The position numbers and the translations under genes are program-made. The notes under the pieces were generated by a model that was not told where the DNA came from, ran no database searches, and saw only the letters and a program-made list of their open reading frames with translations. Source: Ricinus communis (lineage: Eukaryota > Streptophyta > Magnoliopsida > Malpighiales > Euphorbiaceae). From it: a stretch of DNA of 64,000 nt. Positions 23,445 to 34,140 of the stretch are shown here, one piece after another; position 1 is the first letter of the stretch; each line of letters opens with the position of its first letter. The stretch is from the NCBI RefSeq assembly GCF_019578655.1, contig NC_063256.1:32474342-32538341 (forward strand). The letters run 5' to 3'.

Positions 23445-26082
23445 ATGGCTAGTGTAGCACTTAGTACAGTGAATGAAGAATCTTTAAATCTCCATTGCAA
23501 TTTGGCCAGATGGCATGGTCCTCCACGCTCCAATGACTCGATCTTGATTTTTCTATCTGTTGCCGGGTCCCTGATTCCTATGCACGTCATGGAGTCGGAT
23601 TCTATTGCTTCTGTGAAGCTGAGGATTCAGGCCTCCAAAGGATTTTTTGTGAAGAAACAAAAATTAGTGTTTGAAGGGAGGGAACTGGCTCGCAGCAATT
23701 CTCATGTGAGGGACTATGGTGTTGCGGATGGAAAAGTGCTGCATTTGGTTCTCAGACTTTCAGATCTCCAAGCTATTACAGTTAGGACTGTGTGTGGGAA
23801 AGAGTTTAAATTTCATGTTCAGAGGGGTAGAAACGTAGGTTATGTGAAGCAGCAGATTTCTAAGAAGGGGAAAGGATTCAATCTCATTGACCAAGAATTG
23901 ATTTGTGATGGTGAGGAACTTGAGGATCAAAGGATTATTGATGATATCTGCAAGAGTAATGATTCTGTGATTCACTTGCTTGTTCGGAAATCAGCCAAAG
24001 TAAGGACCAAAACTATCGACAGAGATTTTGAGTTGTCTATTGAAGCATTGGATTTGAGTGATAGCGCAGATTGTGTTGTAGGAGAACATCAAAAGCAGGC
24101 ACTAGCTCTTGAATATAGGGCTTTAGACAGGAAACCATTATTGCAAGATTTCATTTTGGAGCCTCTAATTGTTAATTTCAAAGTTGAACTGCCATTAGTG
24201 CTCAAAAAGTTGATTAACTCTACATCACTAGGATTAGAAAGGGGCAATGAACCAATTAGATCTTCTGAGGGATCTGGGGGAGCTTATTTCATGCAAGACT
24301 CATCAGGTCACAAATATGTTTCTGTTTTTAAGCCAGTTGATGAGGAGCCAATGGCTGTGAATAATCCTCGAGGGCTACCTGTGTCAGTGAATGGTGAAGG
24401 ACTGAAGAAAGGCACACGAGTAGGAGGAGGGGCATTAAGGGAAGTTGCAGCTTATATATTAGACTATCCAAAGAATGGGCCACGCTTAAGTTGGGATGAT
24501 GAGAAGGGCTTTGCTGGGGTTCCACCCACAGTAATGATCAAGTGCTTGCACAAAGCTTTCAATCATCCAGATGGTTATAAGCGTTCTCTGAAGAATATAA
24601 AGATTGGCTCGTTGCAGATGTTTGTGGAGAACAGTGGAAGTTGTGAGGATATGGGTCCCCGTGCTTTCCCTGTGGATGAGGTACACAAAATCTCAGTCTT
24701 GGATATAAGGTTAGCAAATGCAGATAGGCATGCTGGAAACATACTAGTGACCAAAGATGGTAATGAAGGGAAGATTGCACTTATTCCCATTGATCATGGT
24801 TATTGCTTGCCTGAGAATGTAAGCTCTATATATTTTTCTGTTTTTAATCTCTTTTTGATAAATGATGAAATATATTAATACATATGTTATTGTTGACTTG
24901 TGCATTGTCAACTGTGCTCTTGTCTTTTGGTTCAGCTCCATCTACAAATGGATAAGACTTCAGTCTTAGTATGTCAAAGTTCTTGAAAATAAAATAAAAA
25001 AGGAGCAAAGACAATTTCTTGTTGGTAGGCCTATAAGGCATGGGCTTAACTCATGTTTTTCCGCAGGGGAGGAGGTTAGGGGTGAGGGTGGATGTTGGGC
25101 GGTGATTCATTCTCTTCTAGCTGTTAGATTTAAATAAAATATGATACCTGCACGTGGTGTGTAAATTTATATGGAAAGGAAAAAGAGAAAGGAACTTATT
25201 GCAAGATGTTAGTCTATGCATAAATATGTACAAGAAATTCTCAGTATGGTGAGCTTATATAATTTTCTTAATTGGGGATGTGGGGTAATTTCAATAGATG
25301 TTCTCAAATTGCTTTTTTACAACCTTCAAGGTGTTTTGTTTAGAGGAATCTATATAACGCACCCCATGCAATGAGATTATAAGTATTATTCTTGCTTTCT
25401 GTTAATTGCCATGTTATCGATTTAATTTTCATATTGAATTTTTGTGGCTTTATCTGTTTGTTCAAATAAAAATTGGGATTTTCCATTGGCAAAATCTAGT
25501 AACATTCTTCATTAACATATTAAATTTTCATAAGCATAAGAGCCCACTTCAGTAGTCATGATAGTTTAGACTCAAGGTGATTTGCAAACTACGTAATGTT
25601 GTTGTTAGGCGTTGACATTTTTCATATATTAGCATTTTAAACTCTCGGTACAACTTTCAGATTCGTGGCTTTTACTTCTCATCTTTGCTCCATTTTCTCT
25701 GCAGTTTGAAGACTGCACTTTCGATTGGCTGTATTGGCCTCAAGCTCAGCAACCGTACCCCAAAGAAATTCTTGACTATATCAAAGATCTTGATGCTGAG
25801 CAGGACATTGCCCTTCTGAAGTTTCATGGATGGGACATACCACCTTCATGTGCCCGCACCCTTCGCATTTCCACAATGCTGCTGAAGAAAGGAGCCAAGA
25901 GAGGGCTTACTCCCTTTGCCATTGGAAGTATCATGTGTCGGGAAACAATGAAGAAGGAATCTGCGATTGAGCGGATTATCCAAGAGGCTCAGGATGCTGT
26001 GCTTCCAGAAAGTAGTGAGGCTGCATTTCTTGAATGTGTCGCATCCATTATGGATCATCGTCTCGATGAACTGTCCCAGTAA
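23445..26082 (+). CDS. Phosphatidylinositol 4-kinase gamma with two ubiquitin-like domains, 583 aa, two coding exons
   Basis: Coding exons are 23445-24818 and 25705-26082, with an 886-base intron (donor AAT|GTAAGC, acceptor GCAG|TTTGAA, phase 0). The joined protein has 583 residues, close to the usual 560-600 of plant PI4Kgamma/UbDK proteins. Two ubiquitin-like folds lie at about 33-105 and 110-184. The kinase-like domain begins near 275 with GSGGAYFMQD and the lysine block YVSVFKPVDEEP (K296). It continues with GEGLKKGTRVGGGALREVAA, the catalytic RLANADRHAGNIL (423-435) and the metal-binding IDHGYCLPE (D450). Exon 2 opens FEDCTFDWLYWPQA and ends DHRLDELSQ. This family is classed as PI4K type II-like. 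Some members act mainly as protein kinases that bind the ubiquitin-proteasome system (family knowledge), so lipid-kinase activity is not assured. The start is the first ATG of the frame (MASVALSTVNEES). No break is seen. Confidence 0.93.
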
Positions 26083-26873
26083 GCCTCTGCTAGAAAATTT
26101 TGTAGATATATAACACATAAGCAGCTGTTAGTATGCACATGTATAATAATTGAAGATGATACTCTTATCCATTGATGGTACTGGGTTCTGCATAATTTGG
26201 ATTGGTTGTTGGAACTTGTGTGCTCATCACTTGTCTCATTTTGTCCATACAGCTAACCCTGTCTAGCAAGCCTGCCTCAGGTCAGAGTCCTTTTCCCTTT
26301 TTCATGGAAATGGTCGTTTAAGAAAATTGGCCGAATGAAATTGTAATATGGATGTTATCATGATCTTTTGATAGTTATGGTGCTTGTTTGGACGATATGC
26401 ACTTATGTTGCATTACATTTTATTATATCGTGTTCTTCGTCTCTGCTGCCTTCCTGGAAAACTCAACTTGTGCTCCTTTTTCAGTTCAGACAGCAATTAC
26501 AAATGCAATCTTATAATTAAGCTGCATTATGGTGCTGCAGCTCACATTGATGACTATAATACTCAGAATTCTGCCAAGTCTGGTACTTCGTCAAAAAGAA
26601 ATAGAATTAAAGTATTTACTATTATCATAATTAATTAATAAAGTAGTTGAGAATTAAGTATATTAGTCATTTACGTTGTTATTGTTTTGATTATAAAAAT
26701 TAAATTTATAGATAAAATTTAATATTTATTTATAATATTTTTAAAAATAATAAAAAATTAAATATCTTCAAATGTCTTTAATATTTCTAATATTTTAAGA
26801 TTTTATTAATATAATAATATAAAAATTATTTAAAAATATTTATTAATTGATTTTAGTATTATATAAACTAATA
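26083..26873. other. PI4K 3' region and spacer
   Basis: The first few hundred bases (to about 26360) are of mixed composition and probably hold the PI4K 3' untranslated region. After about 26600 the sequence turns strongly AT-rich. No other gene is seen. Confidence 0.45.
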
Positions 26874-27367
26874 GGGTAAAGTTTAAAAAATTACTATATG
26901 GTTTGGTAATTTTACACTCGAGGGACAAAGATATTTTGTATCAAAAGAATAACATGTGTTTTATTCTTTTAATATTTCTCTTAGTTGTTAGATTGTAAAT
27001 ATTAATAAAAAATAAAAAGATATTCTATAGTGATTTAGTATCTGTTTAGATATTTTGTGATCATAATAAATTGTTAAAACATATAATATTAATTTTAATC
27101 AAATTTAAGAATTAATTTTTTAAATAAGATTTTAATATATTTGTGAGTTTTATAATGTATTGTTAGACGCCTCATTGCTTATATAATCATAATTTAGTGA
27201 TAGTTTAGTTTAAATATATGTAAGACTATGTAAAAGTAAGAAAACTATAAATGTGTATCTAAAAAATGTTAAGAAAATAAAGTACGTAATACTTTTTTGA
27301 TATAAAAAAATATCTGTCTCTCAAGTGAAAACGCGTCAAACTATAAGGTAATTTCTCAACTTTACCC
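26874..27367. mobile_element. Mutator-type MITE with terminal inverted repeats, 494 bp
   Basis: The left end GGGTAAAGTTTAAAAAATTAC is mirrored by the right end, whose reverse complement reads GGGTAAAGTTGAGAAATTAC. Inverted similarity continues for about 30 bases (TATATGGTTTG against TATAGTTTG). The flanking nine bases are AAACTAATA on the left and AAATTTATA on the right, seven of nine alike, which fits a mutated 9-bp Mutator duplication. There is no coding capacity. Confidence 0.7.
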
Positions 27368-27376
27368 AAATTTATA

Positions 27377-27717
27377 CTATCAATATAATTGATATTACTA
27401 TATTTTGAGATTAGAAATTACTATAATAAAAAATTAATTTATTAATAAATATAATCATTGAAAATATAATTTAAATTTTATTTTTAGAATTAAGATAATT
27501 TTGTAATTAAGAAACTAATTTATTAGTTAATATAATATTCTATTACATGTGAGTTGATTAATTAATTAAATATGGCAAAGCCCATTAAGTCTAATTGAAT
27601 TTTAATTTAAATCTAAACCTACCAATATGTTAACCTAATGGACTACAAATTGCGTGCCAAAGTTCAAGTTTTATAACTAAGTCTAAATGTTCGATTTTAG
27701 TTAACATTATATAGCAG
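27377..27717. other. AT-rich spacer, no gene seen
   Basis: Short AT-rich stretch between the MITE and the long inverted repeat, with nothing recognised. Confidence 0.45.
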
Positions 27718-30240
27718 ATATTTGCCATTATAAAAAATTAAAAAATAAAATAAAATAAAGAAAATAATAAATTTAACTATTACACCCTTTCTACAACTAA
27801 TAAACTTAAGAAAAATGACTAAAATAAGTTAAAATTGACAAAAATCAGTAAAAGGGTTGAAAATCCGCGAATTAGGGCAATTTGGGACGAACAACCGATT
27901 GATGACATCACAGAGCCAATTCAGCTTAGCGCACAACCAATTGGTGATATCATAGAGTCGATCAGCTATAGGACTTGATTATGGTCAATTTTGTAATTTT
28001 TTCTATCATTCCTTGCCCAAAAGCCAATTTAATATGCATAAGAGATTAAAACATGATTAAAATTAAAAAATATGAAGTAAAAATCATAACAAAACAAATC
28101 AAATTAAGCTAGAAATCATAAAAATAAAAATAAAAATTGGTAAAAGGCAAATAAAACTTCACATGACAGATCCTAAATTTCAATTATGCAACCTTAGAAA
28201 TTCAATATGATCACATAATCAAAAGAATAAATCTAACATATCACCTTATATCATCATATTCAAAATCCAATAGAAAACATATTATCATATTCAAAACCCA
28301 ACATGTTCAGATTATTATATTCAAAATTCAATAAAAATAAAAAACATGATAATTCAAGGGAAACCCTAATCTAATAATGGGAATCCTGTGAATTATACAT
28401 TAATAACTAAAAAATAGCATTCCTAATCATGTTTTCAAAATATAAAATAAAAGAACTAGTTTATGAAAATAGGGATGCTGATAATATTGGATTTGGGGAA
28501 CCCTCGGACTGCCACCGTTGAATGTTGATATACAAGTATCTGGAGATGATGAGGTGGTTTAATTGAAGATTGGATGAAAATCCAGTGTTGTCTAGGTTTT
28601 AAAAAATCTTTTGTCGTTCTAAAGATACTTTTCTAATTTAAAGCTCTTTCTTAGTAATTTTTCTCTTTGTTTTCTTAAACTCTCTACTTTAATGAACGTC
28701 TGTGAATTCTCCTAGGTTGCTAGTCTATTCCTTAATGAATGTAGCTAATTCTAGACCTAGAGCATATTATTTTTTTATAGCAATAGAGTTAGAAAATCTT
28801 AAATGCATTAGATAAGTGTTAATTATTTAAAATAAAAATCATCGATTATCTTTCTCTTTTATTAGATTAATATCTAATAAAATAAAATAAAATAAAATCT
28901 TTTATATTCAAATAATTATCACTAAAACTATCCAATAATTATCCCCAATAAAAAGACAATAACTGAAATTGATGAAAAGAAGTTTCTAGAAGTGATTTAT
29001 GATAATTATGGATATTTTTAGTGATAATTACTTGGATATAAAAGATTTGTTTTTATTTTATTATATATTAATCTGATAAAAGGGAAAGATAATTGATGAT
29101 TTTTATTTTAAATAGTTAGCACTTATCTAATACATCTAGGGTTTTCTAACCCTACTGCTATAAATAGAATAATATGCCGTAGGCCAAGGGTTAACTATAT
29201 TCATTAAGCAATAAACTAGCAACCTATGAGAATTCACATACGTTCATTAAAGTACAAAGTTTTAGAAAATAAAGAGAACAAGTCATTAAGAAAGAGTTTT
29301 AAATTAGGAAAATATCTTTAGAACGACAGAAAATTTTCAAGACCCTAGACGACACTGAATTCTCAATCAATCTTCAATTCAACCACCTCATCCTCTCTAA
29401 AGACTCATAGATCAGCATTCAACAGTGGCAACCCGAGGGTTCCCCAAATTCAATAACATTAGCATTCCTATCTTCACAAATTGATTCTTTTATTTTATAT
29501 TTTAGAAACATGATTAGGAATGACTTTTTTAGTTATTGTTGTATGATTCATATGATTAGATTTAGATTCTCCTTGAATTAATATGTTTTGATTTTTTATT
29601 GGATTTTGAATTTGATAATATAAACATATTGGATTTTGAATCTGATAATATATTCTCTATTGGATTTTGAATATGATGATTAGAATATTTAGGTGATATG
29701 TTAGATTTATTCTTTTGATTATAAGATCATGTTGAATTTCCAGGGTTGCATGATTGGAATCTAGGATCTGCTATGTGATGTTTTATTTGCATTCTATCAG
29801 TTTTTATTTTTATTTTCTAGGGTTTGTATTATTTTTATGATTTCTTGATTAATTTGATTTGTTTTATTATAATTTTTACTTCATGTTTTGAGTTTTAATC
29901 ATGTTTTTATCTCTTGTGTATGTTAAATCGACTTCTGGGAGAGGGAGGATCGAAAGAATTACAAAATCGATCATAATCAAGCCTTAGAGCTTATCGACTC
30001 TGTAATTTCACCAATTGGTTGTGCACTAAGCCAAATCAACTCTGTGGTGTCATCAATCTACTATTCATCCCAAATTGCCCTAACTTGTGGTTTTTCGAGC
30101 CATTTTGCTAATTTTTGCCAATTCTAGCTTATTTTAGTCATTTTTCTTAAGTTTATTAGTTGTAGGAAGGTTGTAATAGTTAGATTTACTACTTTCTTTA
30201 TTTTATCTTTTTATTTTATTTTATTTTGATAATAGCAAGT
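27718..30240. repeat. Long inverted repeat (hairpin), arms about 1.2 kb, loop about 59 nt
   Basis: The left arm (about 27718-28942) and right arm (about 29002-30240) are reverse complements along their whole length, at an estimated 80-90% identity by eye. Examples are AATTAGGGCAATTTGGGACG at 27870 against CATCCCAAATTGCCCTAA at 30067, and CGAGGGTTCCCCAAA on the right against the complementary TTTGGGGAACCCTCGGACTG on the left. Only about 59 bases separate the arms. Neither arm holds a clear reading frame. The right arm has a TATA-like stretch (GCTATAAATAGAATA, near 29158), so read-through could give a long double-stranded RNA. The element family is not recognised and target duplications were not found. 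Confidence 0.8.
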
Positions 30241-30550
30241 AATTGTTAAGAAAGTAGTTGTAAGTTTATTAACACTAAATATTATAAACTAATTTTTATA
30301 ATTTTTAATAATGTTATTCTATTAATATTTTTTTGTTACTAATTATAAGATCGCTATTAGGCCTTAAAGGAGAAAGCTAATTAGCCATAGGATGGTTTGA
30401 TGGAGACACATGAGTTGAACCTAAAGCAATTGTTCTTAGAGGCGTCTAGTAGAGAGAAGAAATGTCGAGTGTACGACATGAGTACCATAGCTTTAGACTT
30501 CTACAACAGTTCCTCCTCCTCCACTGTTGCATCTCCATAGTTGATGTGTA

Positions 30551-30622
30551 GCGTAAGCGAGATGTTATTTGCTAAGAGTTGCAGCAGCGTATGCGAGATG
30601 TTATTTGCTAGGAGTTGCAGCA
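30551..30622 (+). repeat. Two tandem copies of a 36-bp unit
   Basis: GCGTAAGCGAGATGTTATTT... starts at 30551 and repeats at 30587 with two changes. Thirty-six bases is twelve codons. In the reading frame it gives R(K/M)RDVIC-stop-ELQ(Q/H), suggesting a former glutamine-rich coiled region at the transposase C-terminus. Confidence 0.8.
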
Positions 30623-30999
30623 CTAGAGGAGCAGCATGCAACCATGGAGCATAGAGGGTCGAGATGGAGTGATAAATGCAGGAGCAGATGTAGAAGCAAA
30701 TGGAGGACATGCGACGCCTCATTATAGAAATGTCATGTTTTGGCCAGTATGCATCTTTATACCATCCTCCATCTGCCTCTGATCCTGATCATTCACCTAC
30801 TGACTTACTATTTTTCTATGTTTTTATTTTGTTGACGGTTTTATACATTACATATACTTTGTAATATTATATTTTACATTCAATTATTTATTTATTTATT
30901 TCCCATATTCTTCATTTTATTTCTCTATAATATGCTTATTAATAATACTAATAATAAATATATAAAGTTTTAAAAAAATAAAAATAATAATTTATCAAC

Positions 31000-31543
31000 G
31001 GATTAGCGATGAAAATAAATAATTATATTTTTAAAATAATACATTACCAACAGGCACCAAAATCCGTCATTAACTATAATGACAAGCAAGGGACTAACTC
31101 TTGCTAATATGTCATTAAGTAGCAACAAAATACCTATTCATCGTTAATGTTCTTGCCATTAGCGAGGGAACGTCTGTTATTAATTAGCGACGTGTGCTAA
31201 TCCTTCACTAATGGCAAGGATATAGCGAGGGGCTGTCCCTTGCTCTTTAGCAAGGGATTGGCGTCCGTCGCTAATCGGTTTACTTCAGCGACAGTAAGAT
31301 CGCTCGCATATCCGTCGCCAAAATGAGTAAGTTTATCGCTAAGAATTTAAATCCTCCCCATCATTTAGCGTAAACACCAATCACTAAAGTTGTCGTTAAG
31401 TGAGCGACGAACCCAAAATATCCATGGCTAAGTGATTAGCGAGGATCAATATAACGGTGGATTTTCATCGTGGTAAGTCCGTCATTAAACAACATTACCG
31501 ATGGATTTGGTCTGTCGCTAAACCATATATTTTTTGTAGTATG
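31000..31543. repeat. CACTA subterminal repeat region
   Basis: Dense short motifs such as TTAGCGA, TCGCTAA, CCGTCGC and AGCGACG occur in both orientations. Such arrays bind the accessory transposon protein in CACTA elements (family knowledge). It ends at the GTAGTA terminus. Confidence 0.7.
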
Positions 31544-34140
31544 ATTTAATTTCGTAAGGATAAATAATAAAATAAAATATTTGAATTTAAAAGAAGACCA
31601 CAATTAAATTTAATTTATTCAATAATGCTATGAGCAATGCATATCATCTAAAATAATGAATTATTAACTCATCATTAAGATTTAACGATAATTTTAAAAT
31701 AATTGACATTATCTAAACATAAATGCTTTTAAAATCTTTTATAATTTAGATAGTTTTTTATATTTTAAAAAAAAATTAAAAGTTAAATTATTAAGTTTTT
31801 GTTTAATTATATTTATCTTAAACAATAATAATGATTTAAATATATTTTAGATATTAACATATATATCATAACACATATAAAAGTGAAAACAGGAGGAGGA
31901 CAAACAAATTTATAAAAAAAAGGACCTCATGATTAGAGTTATTAAAATTGGTAGATTTAATCTTTAGTATAATTTAATAAAAAGTATAATAAATGATTGT
32001 ATATAGTGATAACATTTATATAAAAATAAAATACTTAAAGATTATAAAATATTTATATTAAAAGTATTCAACTTTTTTAACTTTAAAATATTGAACTCTT
32101 AATTTTTAAAAGAAAATAATTAAAAAATATAAACGTTGAAAGATAGGATAAACGTTTAGAATGGTTTTAGGATTGGCATAGGCTCATGATAAATTTGGTC
32201 CTTCAATTGTATTTCAAGCTTCAAGTTGGCCCAAAATATTCTTTTTATTAATTTAGAATAATTTAATAAAAAACATAATAAATGATAGTATATAATAATA
32301 AAATTTATATAAAAATAGGATACCGGAAGATTATAAAATTTTTATATTAAAAACATTAAACTCTTAATTGTTAAAAAAAATTAAAAAGAGCATATCATAG
32401 TCGTTTAGAATGGTTTTAGAATTAGTATAGACTCAAGGCAAATTTGGTTTCTGAATTATATTTTAAGCTTCCTAAATTATTTTTATAACTTTATGTTCTA
32501 CTGATAATGGTAATTAATTTTATGAAAGATATATCAAATAACTAAATATGATAAAAATAGAGAAAAAAATATTAAAAGAAAAAATAATAAGTTAAAGTTT
32601 AATATATATATCAATAGTTATTGATATGACGCTACAATAAAACTTTAACAAAAGAAAAACATGATAAAAGAAAAACTCATAATAGACGTTCATGAATTAT
32701 CCATATTTGGAATATTAATTTTTAATAAATACTATCTTTTTCTTAAAAAAATAAAATACCAATACTATAATATATTAAAAAAAATAGGATAAAAATAGAA
32801 AATAAAAAATATTGAAAGAAAAAAAATGATAATTTAAGGTTTAATGTATATTAGTAGATATTAAAAAAAAGACTTAATGAAAGAAAAACGCACAAAGAGA
32901 TTAAGAATATTAATTTTTTACTACATCCTATCTTTTTCTTAAGAAGAAATTTAATATATACCAATGCTATAATTTTTATTTTTAAAAGTCTCTAAGAAAA
33001 AATAACTATCATTGCACATTTAATTGTTTAGTAATTTATAACTATGAAATTCTCAAAAAATTAAAAAAATTTGAATAATATGTCGATTATTTAAAATATT
33101 AAAATTTACTTGAGACTTGTAGTTTAAGATTATATGAAATACTTTTTAATATTGCAAGTATTTGATTTTAAATTAATAAACTTTTACAATATTTATGGAT
33201 TTTGATATTTTATAATAATATATTAAATTTCTTTATTACTAGCTATAAAATAATCAGGATAAATTTTATGAGGTATAAATAGATACATTTATAGACAAAT
33301 TTACTATAATTTAAGAATTTTGTCACTATCTTAACACTAAAAATTGTTATGATGATAAATTTAAAAATATGTAATATTTTATTTTTTAAATGATAAAGAG
33401 TCAATTACTTAATATTCACATATATACAATCCAGTAAGTACAAAATTACTTTATTCGTTACAAAAATATAATTCAATTTAATTTATATGTAGATTAAAAT
33501 TTATTAATAAAATTTTAAAGCTAAATTTTAATTTTCTTATTTAACAAAAATGAAAATGTTAATAATTGAAAATGAAAAAGATTGTTATTCTAAAAAGACT
33601 ACTGATGTTTCTCATTTTTAATAATTATAAGCCTCATATAGTAAATATGAGTTCTATAAATTAATTGATCATGTTTTTATGTTTTAATGAATTAAATACT
33701 TCATCTTAAATGTAATATTTTTAATATATAAATAAATAATTTTATCTTTATGACCTTTCGATTAATTTGATTTTGGTAAATCAAAATATTGGTAATTATA
33801 TAATATTATATTTATATAAATGCATTTCAGTAATTATAAAAAATATTAATATTAATTATTAATATAAAAAATAAAATATATTTTAATTTATTACAATATT
33901 TTTTGAGATTAAAAAAAATAAATTGATAAGAAATACATATCAAAAATTAAAATCAAAATAATAAATATTATAACTTAAAAGTTTTAGTTACAAAATGATA
34001 TTTTCAAATTAAAAATGTTAATTTACTAAATAAATTACCATATTAATTTTTACTTAAAATTATTTAATTATTAATATGTAAATAATAACAAGTCCGGTTA
34101 TTATAATTCACGTGCAACGCAAGTGAAGAAAAAAAACTAG
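31544..34140. repeat. AT-rich region of diverged direct repeats
   Basis: Several blocks recur in the same direction. TAATTTAATAAAAAGTATAATAAATGAT near 31970 recurs near 32267. CGTTTAGAATGGTTTTAG near 32153 recurs near 32402. A segment with TATCTTTTTCTTAA near 32725 recurs near 32925. A block near 33240-33420 (ACTAGCTATAAAATAATCAG, then CACTATCTTAACACTA) recurs beyond the Helitron-like end at 34310-34490. No coding frame is present. Confidence 0.55.
34105..34140 (+). mobile_element. Helitron-like 3' terminus
   Basis: A small hairpin, TCACGTGCAACGCAAGTGA, with one internal mismatch and an AAC loop, is followed after a short A-run by CTAG at 34137-34140 and then T. A GC-bearing hairpin just upstream of a CTRR end, inserted before T, is the Helitron 3' signature. 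The 5' TC end and any RepHel gene were not found, so the size of the element is unknown. Confidence 0.55.

Larger units (their letters stand above)
30400..31543 (+). pseudogene. Decayed CACTA (En/Spm) transposon end with transposase tail
   Basis: A 46-codon open stretch (30400-30537) reads METHELNLKQLFLEASSREK followed by KCRVYDMSTIALDFYNSSSS. This resembles the C-terminal KKRVYGLGSQAS-FY part of plant CACTA transposases, and it ends at a TAG. From about 31000 to 31540 many copies of TTAGCGA and GCGACGGA-type words occur on both strands, the usual subterminal repeats. The block ends TTTTTTGTAGTA at about 31543, close to the CACTA terminal motif (reverse complement CACTACAAAAAA, last base mutated). 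The opposite end was not found. Confidence 0.68.

Noticed and set aside
23760..24790. Several 60-73 codon minus-strand frames
   Set aside because: They are shadows of the PI4K coding exon on the opposite strand.
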